Assembly: GCF_000485595.1 (NCBI RefSeq)
Contig: NW_014577323.1
Coordinates: forward strand, 1-20,844
Length of the DNA stretch: 20,844 nucleotides
Direction of reading: 5' to 3'
From: Priapulus caudatus
Lineage: Eukaryota; Priapulida; Priapulimorpha; Priapulimorphida; Priapulidae
Shown here: positions 1 to 9,360 of the stretch, piece by piece
Layout of the letters: each line of letters starts with the position of its first letter
Numbering within the stretch: position 1 is the first letter of the stretch
Notes under the pieces: model-generated
Told to the model about the DNA's origin: nothing
The model's database searches: none
Seen by the model: the letters and a program-made list of their open reading frames with translations, nothing else
Made by a program: the position numbers and the translations under genes

Positions 1-1498
1 GTAACGATTAGTTCGTAAATGTTTTTCAATTAATGAGTCAGTCACTGGCCTGAGTTGTAGAAACAAACCATTACTCACTGTAACCAATTTATCTTTCACT
101 GAGGTTAACGTGCGCCACAGACTCTAACAAGCTTATAACTTGCTTCAAGTTCATTTATATTATTCATCTTTTTAATTCGTTTAACACTTGAATTAGGCTA
201 GTGCTGACCTTTAGCGGATTGTTACTCGGTTTTCTCCTAAACTAGCCTATTAATGACGTTCAATTTGCCTTCAACGAAGATATCTGTCTGGATGTTACTC
301 TACCTCTGTCAGCTTGAGAGTTTGCATGTTTTCCCTTACTAATATGCTCTGGAATTAAGGAGAGTGCATGCGCGACATGTACGCGCACTAGTTCATCTTG
401 CAAAGTGAACCCTCTATCTGCAAGAATTTGATCTCCAGGGCAGTGATATTTATTGCTCATAAAGCCCGATTCTCTTACTATCTTAACGTCTGAAGCTCTC
501 CCCTCCCATACACCTTGGAGATGAAATTAACATGTCCCAATGGGCTGCATGAAATAAATACTTTGACAGTACAATGATTTTTATAATTACTCCAACATTG
601 CGCTCTGGCTTTCAGATTTCTCGGTGCATCAATAAAAATCTCAAAGCAATCAATGATACAAGTAACGCAGAATTTGCTTTAAAAACAGGTGGAATAATTG
701 AAGATTTTTGCTCGGTCCTGAAGATTATGCTAAGGCTAATCCTATTTTGCATGCCAGTAATCAATCCACTTCAGAAATATTATCAACTGTTGTATTTTTG
801 TGATTCGCTCGTATTGTTTGCCAACAGTTCAAAAGGAAACGCCGTTTCTCAACTTTACTTAAAGTAAAAAAGTTGCTCGCGCTGGGGACTGCTTAGTTGT
901 TGATTTGCTGCCGAAAATGAGCTGAGAACTTCAAAAATTTTCACCGAATACAAACCAATCCAATGCCTCGTGAGCATTGGCATTGTTTTCCATAGCTTGG
1001 ACCCGCAGCTACGACAGGCTAGCCGTCAATAAGTAAAACTCAAGTTCGTTTACTTGATCTATTGCAACGGGTACGTTCTGGCGTAGTCAATCCTTTCGCG
1101 GTAAGCCAGATCACCCCCCCCGGTCTCTCTCTCACTTGGCGCGTCAGTGTAGCTGAAGACGCGCCCAGGGCAGCAGGGTGCTGGAAGCTCGAGCTTCTAG
1201 ATCTCTACTCTCCAATTGTCCGCGACTCGCCAGGTCTTGGTGGCAACTCTGCTATGTTGATTCCTCGGTCCACCTCCTTGCTTCTGCTACTGGCTCACGA
1301 TACTCTTTCTACCGGAGATTTTCTTTTGCCATTGAAGGTGTAATCTTTCATTGGCAAAGGATGACAGTGCAAGAAAAAAGGTAAAAATACCTTCAAGTAC
1401 GAACTTAATTAGATCCTAATTATTATGTACAGTAGTAAGTGTAACAAACACCGATATCCCGACCTAGCGCTAGAGACTAACGAGGGGACATAGGTACC
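1..1498. other. AT-rich stretch without recognised gene
   Basis: Short open frames occur here (for example 574-867 and 1062-1343), but none shows a recognisable motif, and their composition looks like random AT-rich DNA. No splice-bounded exon, RNA gene or clear terminal inverted repeat was found by eye. Confidence 0.5.
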
Positions 1499-1625
1499 TC
1501 AGCTCCTTCCTCCTATACTCCCTCTCCCCAATCCTCCCACCTCCCTCCCCCAATCGCTCCTACCGTTCCTATCCCCACATCCTCCCCCCGCTCCCGCCTC
1601 CCTACCTTGCTCCCACACACCAGTC
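1499..1625. repeat. Pyrimidine-rich tract
   Basis: The plus strand is almost entirely C and T here, with runs of CCTCC, CCCTC and CCCCC interrupted by few purines. Such homopyrimidine/homopurine tracts can adopt triplex DNA, but that is only a general property and nothing here shows a function. The minus-strand open frame across it (1499-1837) is explained by this bias. Confidence 0.6.
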
Positions 1626-1837
1626 ACCCTCGGGTGTATATACACAGCCGATTCTCCTCCCGGTCCATGTACACCGTCTTCCACCTCCATTCCACAGCGC
1701 CTCCCCCCAATTGGTACACTGTAAAACTGCCTAGCTCCTTCTAACGTCGTTAGATCGATTACAAATATTTTTGTTATCACGTTATCATCATTGTAAACAT
1801 TGCGATATATCACATCTTTTGATAAATATAGTCCCAT

Positions 1838-3598
1838 GTCTTGGAGCTAGTATATAAGGTAATTTTGTAAATCTTCAATTTACGCTATTTTCGGTTATCT
1901 GCTTAGGCCTGTTGAATCTGCTCACTTCCGCTTTTCTCGGTGAGTCCGACCTGAAAGCTGAAGGCATTGTTGAGGAATGATTGACAGGACATTAGTCAGG
2001 ATGATGCCTGACTGTTGCTTTTCTTTGCTGAATAGAAAAATTACTGTGGAATGAAACTACACTACTGACCACTAATAAAGCAAATAAAGATAGCAAGAGT
2101 TTACTAACTAAGTTGATAGCTATTTACTAGAGTTTAACTGATTGCGTTAGTTCGTCAATCAGCCTGGTCGGACGGGTTAGTAGGTCAACTAAGCTAACCA
2201 GTAGAGCAGGCTTATGAGTAAGATTACTCTTCTCTTAAACTCTTATTGTCTCCAAGAACAAATAACCATTGAAATACACTGTATGGCAATTCTATCATAT
2301 TTTCTTCAAGAGTTTGGCTATAACAAGTTATCAATCACTCGTAAAGGTACTTAACGCTGATCAATGCAATGAGCGAACAAACCAAGGTGATAAGTCAGAC
2401 TTGGCTGCCCATTAGAGATCCACTGCCACTTGGCGACTGGCCACTGCCTCCTGCGTGCCGCGATTGATCGTGCTTTAGCCACAGTACTTCTTCTTCTCGG
2501 GTTCAGTTAACTTCACTTGGTATAAATAAAACGAAAGGTTCAGGGTTCTTGCCGCCTTTGTTATCTGTGCATAAGCGAACCACACAACGATGCTTAACCA
2601 TTTTAGTTCTGCTTCAACTACTAAACTGGCAAAATAAACGATCGCACTACGTCTCTAGCTTCAGGTTTGCCTATACTTACACGCGCGCTTAATGACACCA
2701 TGTTTGCCCCAGTAACCACGACAATGGCGGCTCTGTGCTCTCTCATAGGCCATCTACCACTGGCCACAGGATGAGATTTCGTTACACATGTTGTAAGCCG
2801 CTTTTACTACAAGTTTCAGCAGGGCCGTTACATTGTATCTTATGATAGATCAAGATTGACTAAATCAAAAGTTGTCACAAGGATATTAAAATTTCCGAGC
2901 ATTATTTATACGAAAGTCATAAAATCAGGTGAGACGAAATAGTGCGCCCATTTACTACTTCATAATCATTACGCTGTCTAAACTAAGTTCAACGTATTTA
3001 ATATTACATCACATTTTCGGTGATGCCTTGCCAATATACCTCAATCTCGAACATCGTCTTGATCCAATTGCGTATTTCTATCAGCTTAAAACATTTCTAA
3101 ATTGTCCACCAACAATAAACATGCAAATAAATAGGAACATTTCTAACTGTTTTTGTTCGACGCGCGACTTCGCGGCGTTGGATGTTGCCATTTGCCTGGT
3201 TTTTCTCCTGGACTCCGTCCCACTTGAAAATAGTTGGCAGCCTTGTGGGGCAGTGGAACCCTGCGGTGCGAAGGGGGCGCTGCAAGCAGTTTGTGTTTGT
3301 CCCGCTTCCGCGTTGGTTTCTATACCGCATGATTGGGACGTCGAAAGGTCCCGACTGTCCGACCGTGAGAATATCATGTGATGCGACCGACCGTGTAATA
3401 TCAACTTACAGCACAGTTTTCGTTAGTTTCCTATGCTATTAACAGTGACACTCCGCCTAAACTTCCCTTGTTTCTGTGCACATATCTAGAGAGCATGGCC
3501 CATCCTATTTGAGCAACCCCAGGTTAAAAACCCTATACCCCTAAGCGTAACCTAACCAAATCTCACGACATGGGTGTGTAATCAGCTAGGCCTACCTT
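1838..3598. other. No recognised feature
   Basis: Mixed AT-rich sequence. Overlapping open frames on both strands around 2929-3404 (the longest of 150 codons) mirror each other and show no domain, signal peptide or splice pattern that I can support. Confidence 0.45.
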
Positions 3599-3682
3599 TA
3601 GCTCTAGTACTTAGCGCCGCGGTATCGCTGCCGCAAGGCCTGCTGGCAGGCGCATCGCGCGGTGCTTATAGTCCTAGAGCTA
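3599..3682. repeat. Imperfect hairpin, ~25-bp arms
   Basis: The left arm begins TAGCTCTAG at 3599 and the right arm ends CTAGAGCTA at 3682. The arms pair over about 25 bases with a few mismatches and a small bulge. The GC-rich loop holds a second small inverted repeat (GCCTG/CAGGC). It may be the core of an old fold-back element, but no target duplication is visible. Confidence 0.45.
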
Positions 3683-4298
3683 GCTCTACTTGTAACCTGA
3701 GAGCATGGTCAGTAATAAACAGTCATCTCAATCATATCCTCCGTCCCTGCTACATCGATCTCCTATCCTTGAATCCCAAAATACCGATCATTCAATTGAA
3801 TAACATATAATGAAAATACACTGTATTTGCATCTTAAATAAGGAACTATCAAGAGCACTAAACTCTATGACTGATCTTTCTCCCATGTTGAAAATTTGAA
3901 ATATCGGTCCTAAACTAATGTTACATGATAGGTGGCGGTTTAAGCGCACTTGTTTAAATTTTGTTAGATTCTTCTTTTTCATCGAATACTTCACACATTT
4001 CATTATACATATTTTTAATAACCACCGTTCAATAAAACATATAACTTAAGACATTGTTTTATAAAAAATTCTTCTTAATTACCACTTAGCCCCTTTCCAC
4101 ATTCACTGTACTGGCAGTACCGCATCATCATGCAGTGCGCTACAGCCCAGCCCGAACCGGCCGATATATTCATGAATCATGTGTTACTATCACAAAATGA
4201 CATTTTTGGAGATTCACAATTAGCTTGATTAAACTATAATGGGTTTAGAGATTTGTAAGCAAAGATTTGTGCATATTTATGTGCACATATAAGGTCAG
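3683..4298. other. AT-rich stretch, nothing recognised
   Basis: No open frame with recognisable content. It does not contain the missing 5' part of the Gypsy element that begins at 4502, so that element is not simply interrupted by an insertion at this side. Confidence 0.45.
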
Positions 4299-4505
4299 TA
4301 TACGACGTTGTTATGACGTCAAAAACCGACGGAAATACAACGTAGGAATTTTGATGTATACGACGTTATTATGACGTAAAAAGGCCGACGAAAATACAAC
4401 GTTGGTGTTTTGACGTCGCATAGACGTTGTATTTAGGTCGCCGACGTCGCGACCTAAATCCAACCAATATCCAACGTCACTTTGACGTCGTGTGCCCACT
4501 GGGAA
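4299..4505 (-). mobile_element. ACGT-rich repeat element, minus orientation
   Basis: Two adjacent copies of a ~58-bp unit begin TATACGACG at 4299 and 4357. They are followed by a near-perfect palindrome at 4431-4459 (arms ATTTAGGTCG/CGACCTAAAT, with CGACGTCG in the loop) and a terminus at 4490-4505. Read on the minus strand, that terminus starts TTCCCAGTGGGCACACGACG. The same start, with one base changed, opens the 99-bp array at 15625, so the two loci belong to one family in opposite orientation. The tandem ACGT words suggest a non-autonomous element with an internal minisatellite; its superfamily is not established. Confidence 0.6.
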
Positions 4506-5452
4506 TTATTGAACCCAGCGATAGTCCATGAGCCTCGCGAATTGTTTTGGTTACGAAGAAAGACGGGAACGTACGCTTCTGCATAGATTATCGCAAACTA
4601 AATAAGGTAACAAGGAAGGATGCCTACTCACTCCCAAAGATTGATGAAATGTTCGACGCTCTGAGGGGGGCAACCCACTTCAGTACATTGGATCTGGCGT
4701 CATGATTCTGGCAGATACAGATGGAACCATCATCGAAGGAGAAGACGGCCTTCGTAACAAGAGAGGGATTATTCCAATTCACAGTTCTCCCATTTGGATT
4801 AGTCAATAGTCCATTGAAACAGGCACTAACAACGACACCTATCCTAACCTACCCAACCGAAGAGGATGAGTTTATCCTCGACACAGATGCGAGCAACACG
4901 GGAATTGGAGCCGTGCTCTCTCAGATACAGCAAGGAGAGGAGAAAGTGATAATGTATGCTAGCCATATGCTTAGTTCGTCCCAGAGGCACTACTGTACTA
5001 CCAAGAAGGAACTGCTAGCTGTAATTACATTCGTAAAGCACTTCCACCACTACCTGCTGAGAAGACCCTTTATTATCAGGACCGATCATGCATCTCTCAC
5101 GTGGTTGATCAATTTAAAAAATCCTCAAGGTATGATAGCACGATGGATATTAATCCTAGATACATATATCTACCGGATTCAACATAGGCCAGGAAAACAA
5201 CATCAAAATGCGGATGCCCTATCGCGTCTAACCATCGCTAGGTGCTCAGGAGAATCCTGTCCAGATGAACGGCACAAGCAACACCACTTGGGCAATGGAA
5301 GAAACTCAACAGCATCCAGGAGAGAGCCGGAACCGGAAATAAGCCTACCTCCAAGCATTAACCAAATACAGGATGAAGTGGAAGCAGTGAGCCTAAAAAA
5401 CCTAGAGGAAGCTCAAAGGAAAGATAGGATACTCGGACCTATCAGGGAAAAT
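4502..5452 (+). pseudogene. pol: Gypsy pol fragment: truncated RT plus RNase H
   Basis: The frame opens inside the RT fingers (IIEPSDSP, VLVTKKDG, FCIDYRKLN, STLDLAS) and reaches LPFGLVNSP at 4784-4813. It then jumps directly to the RT/RNase H connection (LKQALTTTPIL). The region that carries the YxDD polymerase motif in the family is gone without breaking the frame, roughly 130-150 codons by comparison with family layout. In-frame TGA stops lie at 4529-4531 and 4703-4705. RNase H follows with its acidic residues visible, counting from the ATG at 4721: D56 in DTDAS, E97 in KKELLAV, D122 in RTDHASL and D165 in NADALSR. The frame is lost near 5445-5455, where integrase continues in another frame. 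RNase H itself looks intact, but RT cannot be functional. Confidence 0.88.
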
Positions 5453-6081
5453 TGGAGAACGAAGAATCTCTTGCAAGCCTTGGAGATGCAATTATCATTG
5501 ACCCGGAGACAAGAAACTATATACCTCAGTGGAACCAACTCGAGATACGGAATAATCTTGTCTGCCGACGGTATGAGCACTCTGCGACACCAGGTTTTTC
5601 TAATTTTCAAGTCATTATCCCATCAAAACTGAGAAAAGAAGTCTTTACTCAATTACACTCCCACCGAATGGCGGGGCACCAAGGTATTCGCAGGAGCCTA
5701 GGTAATGTACAACAAAAGTATTACTGGCCTGGACACACGGCCGACATCAAGCGGTGGTGCCGACAATGCGGTAACTGTGCCAGACGAAAACCAGGAAGAG
5801 GACCCCGACACGGCCCTCTGCAACAAACCCTAACCGGGGCACCGGGAGAAAGGATTGCAATTGACATCATGGGACCGTTGGAGGAAACGAACAATGAAAA
5901 TAGATTCATCATGGTGGTGTGTGACTATTTCAGCAAGTGGGCAGAGGCAGATGCTCTCCCAAATCACGAGGCATACACCGTAGCAGACGCACTGGTGACC
6001 CAGTACATGTGCAGGTTCGGAGTACCTCGGAAAATTCACACTGACCAGGGGAGAGAGATGCGTCCCACTTTTTTCAAGGAC
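5452..6081 (+). pseudogene. pol: Gypsy integrase, N-terminal and catalytic core part
   Basis: Numbering from the ATG at 5452, a zinc-binding region shows H69/H71 and H76 (HSHRMAGH) and then C103, C106 and C109 (CRQCGNC), matching the H2C2 domain of retroviral-type integrases. The catalytic core follows with D138 in AIDIMGP and D198 in HTDQG. This frame connects to the upstream RNase H only through a frameshift near 5445-5455, so the ATG is not a natural start. A second frameshift at about 6079-6082 moves the rest of the core to the next frame; without it this frame ends at 6102. Integrase inserts the reverse-transcribed DNA into the host genome; this copy cannot be made as one protein. Confidence 0.88.
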
Positions 6082-6992
6082 TCTGCAGGCTGCTACAGAT
6101 AGATAAGACCAGAACCACACCATACCACCCCCAATCAGATGGACTCGTGGAGAGATTTAATCGCACTCTACAGAACATGCTGTTGCTATTTGTCAATGAG
6201 GTCCGTAACGATTGGGACCTCCCGTACGTCCTGATGGCATATAGGGCGACTACTCATGCTTCCACTGGATGTTCATCATACTTGTTGCTATTCGGAAGAG
6301 AGATCCAGCTTTCCATCGACCTCATAGCAGGAGCTCCCCCAACAGCGACACCCAACACCTGTCCTCACGAATATATAGAATGAACCACAGGAGTATTGGC
6401 GGAAGCATACGAATTTACAAGGAAGGCATTAAAACAAGCGGCTGTACGACAACAAAGAACATATGATAGACATCTCCAACCAATTTTGCTACAAGTCGGT
6501 GACTGGGTTTGGTACTGGTACCCACCTGGGATTCGCGAGAAAATGGGCTAGGGTTGGAAAGGGCCATTCCTGATCACTCGGAAAATTAGCCAAGTACTAA
6601 GAGAGATACAGCAAACTCCACAGGGAAAGAAACAAACGATCCACATTGATCATCTAAAAAGATATGAGGAGGAAAACCTCCCACTCACTTGGATTTACCT
6701 AGATCCTCAGGAGAACCAGGAGCTGGATGCAGCCGACGAAACAGTTACCAACGACCCAGGAGACCACGAAGCAGAACTTGAACCACAATTAGAAGCAGAG
6801 ACAGGGGAGGAAGAGCCAGACGAGATACATCTTCCCCACCAACCATTGGACGCCTCAGAAGATTTATATTATCAACCGAACACCAATCAATTCGACATAG
6901 GAGAAACCGAATCAGGAGTAGCCGATAACCTCCCTTTCTTCCCCCGGAGAGGAGAAAGAAGCAGAAACCCTCCCCAAAGAATGGACCTATGA
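6081..6992 (+). pseudogene. pol: Gypsy integrase C-terminal part with GPY/F-like tail
   Basis: After the frameshift the core resumes with TPYHPQSDG and VERFNRTL. The glutamate lies 35 residues after the second aspartate, completing D,D(35)E. Later come MAYRATTHASTG, FGRE, GDWVW and WKGPFLI with IHIDHLKRY, the GPY/F-like module of many Ty3/Gypsy integrases. An acidic tail with many E, D, P and Q residues and a basic RNPPQR patch then leads to a TGA at 6990-6992. In-frame stops lie at 6381-6383 (TGA) and 6549-6551 (TAG). No chromodomain is seen. Whether the TGA at 6990 is the natural end is uncertain, because the frame continues into the zinc-finger segment. Confidence 0.85.
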
Positions 6993-7001
6993 GATAGCAC
7001 G

Positions 7002-7982
7002 ATGGAAAGTGCAAAAGCTGTCCTGAGACAGCATAAGTACCCCTACTCAACATTATTCTATCTGTTGCAGAGCATGATGGCAGAAATCGAAATCCATGTA
7101 GACCCAGAGGAGAAGATCGAAGTGCTAGGACAACAACCCTACGAATGCAATGTACCCGGATGCCGGAAGGAATTCTCCAAATTCCGCAACTTACGGCGAC
7201 ATCGAACCAGTCAGCACGGACCGGTACTAAGACAGTACGCATGTCCGCACTGCACCGAGCAACACTCCGCAAGACGGGAAGATATCGTAAAACACTGCGC
7301 ACGAAAACATCCAGACCTGCCTGCACCCCGCAAGGAACAGTTAAGGATGCACGAGACCCCGAGGCCACCTACAACTACAGGATTTGCACCTCTTACAAAC
7401 CCCGTGGGACTCATCATTGGCCGGAGAAGCACAGAACTGCCACCATAGCCTTACGAGTCCGGCAATACAAGAAGCTCCCACCAAGAAGAGCGAACCCGAC
7501 AAAGAAGGGATCGGGCGCAAAACCAAGCCAATAGTCAGTCATAGCTGGAACAACTCCTTACTACCTGCAATGGGGAGCCACTTCTATTCGGACCGCCCAT
7601 AAAAATCACCGACAGACAGACAATCGGATGGAAAGTTCACCCTCTGGATTTACCGGCACCATCTACCATCCACGCTGAGATTACCAGAAGCACCCTCAGA
7701 TTGAGCCAAATGAGAGGACAAATCCGGAACATTTTAGGAAAAATCGAAGAAGAGGAGAACGCCCGGGAAGAGCTCTACAAGCAGCTCAGAAGTCACGGTC
7801 TTAACTACGATCAGGAGAAATCCCATAAGCCAAACACAGATCCTCGCACCAGGAAGGCAATGTCACTGAAACAAGAGACGCAACAGGCACTTGATGAATT
7901 CCGACTGGAGGCCCCCATCTTACCAATAAAGGAAGAAAACAACCGCCGACCCAAGCTACAACAGCGACGTCGTCACCGGTGA
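7002..7982 (+). pseudogene. Post-integrase segment: two C2H2 fingers plus coiled coil
   Basis: Numbering from the ATG at 7002, finger 1 has C49, C54, H67 and H72 (C-x4-C-x12-H-x4-H). Finger 2 has C81, C84, H98 and H103 (C-x2-C-x13-H-x4-H). The same frame runs on to a stop at 7980-7982, broken only by TAG at 7446-7448 and 7542-7544, and the part beyond reads like protein. Around 7700-7800 it is rich in E, K, R and L with heptad-like spacing (GKIEEEENAREELYKQL), suggesting a coiled coil, and it ends in a basic RRRRHR tail. It lies in the same frame as pol with only the TGA at 6990 between them, so it could be a separate ORF or a pol extension. No membrane segment or signal peptide is seen, so it is not envelope-like. 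C2H2 fingers usually bind nucleic acid; a role in particle assembly or integration targeting is inference. Confidence 0.65.
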
Positions 7983-8035
7983 GACCAACTAGGAGGAGAC
8001 GACAACCATCTCAACCTCATCAGAAGACCGGTGTA

Positions 8036-8120
8036 CATAGATAGATAGATTGTATATATATAGATAGATTTTATATAGATAGATAGATTTGATATAGATA
8101 GATAGATTTTATATAGATTG
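8036..8120. repeat. GATA-rich microsatellite in element 3' UTR
   Basis: Repeated AGATAGATAGAT blocks are separated by TTTATATA or TTGATATA spacers, giving a higher-order period of roughly 27 bases. It sits between the end of the zinc-finger segment (7982) and the polypurine tract, so it belongs to the element's untranslated region or has expanded there. Confidence 0.75.
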
Positions 8121-8383
8121 TAGTGTGTTGTTATTCTTATTTTGTAAGAATGACCCGCTCAAACCGTTCATATAGCATTTTCCCGTTTGTTCATTGTTCA
8201 TTTGCACGTGCGATATTTTCGTATGTTTTACATTTTTATGCAATATTGATCAATTCGGGTTTCAAAATTTGTGATAAAGCGTTAAGCGGGAAGTTTGTGT
8301 CAAGCGTTAACCAAAGAGGGGGGTTTGGACAAATTTTTAAAAGGGCATGTCACCTCCGAATTCCATCTGAAGGCAGATGATTT

Positions 8384-8394
8384 GAGAAGGGGGG
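8384..8394 (+). promoter_or_regulatory. Polypurine tract before 3' LTR
   Basis: GAGAAGGGGGG lies directly before TGTGTAGGG, the expected arrangement of polypurine tract and LTR start in LTR retrotransposons, where it primes plus-strand DNA synthesis. A second similar run, AAAGAGGGGGG at 8313-8323, lies 70 bases upstream and could be a duplicated or decoy tract. Confidence 0.65.
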
Positions 8395-8506
8395 TGTGTA
8401 GGGATTTCGGATATCGGAATTGTGCCTAGCCAATAAACGGGCTAAGTAATGTGTATTAATCAAAGTAATAACGAAAGGATGTATATTTACAACTACCGCC
8501 ATGGGC

Positions 8507-8517
8507 GCGGCCATCTT
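8507..8517 (+). promoter_or_regulatory. YY1-like site in LTR U3
   Basis: GCGGCCATCTT matches the core of the widely conserved YY1 binding motif (CCATCTT after a GC-rich lead). It lies in the putative U3 region about 250 bases before the TATA-like box. Binding is inferred from the motif alone. Confidence 0.3.
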
Positions 8518-8674
8518 ATATCTGCGGGACTAGTCAGAGATGTTAACCGAGGAAAAATGATAGAGGGCAATAGATGCTACGTATCATTTAGTTTCATATC
8601 TATAAAATACTAACGCAATTATAAAGCAATAGCGGTTTCAATAAAGTAAGATACACAGCAACGTAGGAACGCGA

Positions 8675-8696
8675 AGGCTGACCACAGGGTCAGCCT
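8675..8696. other. Perfect hairpin in LTR
   Basis: Arms AGGCTGACC and GGTCAGCCT pair perfectly over 9 bases around the loop ACAG. It lies between an AATAAA-like motif (8639) and the TATA-like box. Its function is unknown. Confidence 0.7.
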
Positions 8697-8763
8697 ATTT
8701 ACTGTACGGTTGAGCGCCCCGGGCGCATGAATATGCTATGAACCTATAAAGTAGTACTATCAG

Positions 8764-8771
8764 TATAAATA
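8764..8771 (+). promoter_or_regulatory. TATA-like box of the LTR
   Basis: TATAAATA lies about 370 bases into the putative LTR, a normal place for the promoter that drives the element's RNA. Transcription would be expected to start some 25-30 bases downstream. Confidence 0.45.
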
Positions 8772-9330
8772 CGGGTCCGCTGACAGCAGCAAGACACTTC
8801 ATCTGCGAAGAGGCACCGGTAACGGAGCCACTAGCTGATAAGAGCCTGTCGGACCTGCGTCCACCGTGCACGACAGAACTTAGCTGACACGGTGAGTCAC
8901 GACACCTGGCCACGACGCTCCGCATGTCGGAGACCTGGCCATGCATACGTACCTTGAACACGACATTGAACGAGAGATAGGCCTGCACCGCTTGTCGGAG
9001 CAACCTCTCTTACCGGACATAGTCGAGTCATTACAGTCTGTATGAGTTTTATGCGCGCTCCCGAAGTGCTGTGGGATTAATTGTATATTCACCAGTTCAC
9101 GTCTATATGTACATGCACCTGCACGTTGGTTGTGAAATAAATGTTTGGCTCTCGTCAGACAAGTTAAGCGTCCATGCTGTGGAGTGTTTCCTTGCTTGAT
9201 CACGTCGCATATATAACGGACCACGCAGACGTACACACCGGAGCCACGGCAGACTCTCTCTCTCCGTAGTCAACACCAGTACGTTTTCTCGGCCCCTTCC
9301 TAGGGGTTGGTGGAGCATATCCAGGAAACA

Positions 9331-9360
9331 AATAAATACCCTGCGCGGCTACGCGCAGGG
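9331..9360 (+). terminator. AATAAA signal followed by GC-rich hairpin
   Basis: AATAAA at 9331-9336 is followed after two bases by a perfect hairpin with 9-bp arms CCCTGCGCG and CGCGCAGGG and the loop GCTA (9339-9360). The LTR end follows 25 bases later. A poly(A) signal near the end of an LTR fits an R/U5 boundary. The hairpin directly after the signal is unusual and may present it. Confidence 0.5.

Noticed and set aside
3081-3404. 107-codon minus-strand open frame and its plus-strand partner at 2929-3381
   Set aside because: They overlap in opposite directions with no motif, splice signal or coherent composition in either.
6745-7368. 207-codon open frame on the minus strand
   Set aside because: It is antisense to the integrase tail and zinc-finger segment, whose plus-strand reading has clear motifs; the minus reading has none.
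7002-7448. Gag nucleocapsid
   Set aside because: The fingers are C2H2, not the CCHC knuckle of nucleocapsid, and they lie downstream of integrase.
7002-7982. Envelope gene of an errantivirus-like element
   Set aside because: No signal peptide, furin-like site or transmembrane segment; zinc fingers and a coiled coil are present instead.
8695-9318. Minus-strand open frames across the LTR
   Set aside because: They lie in a region better explained as an LTR, and show only cysteine- and arginine-rich chance translation.
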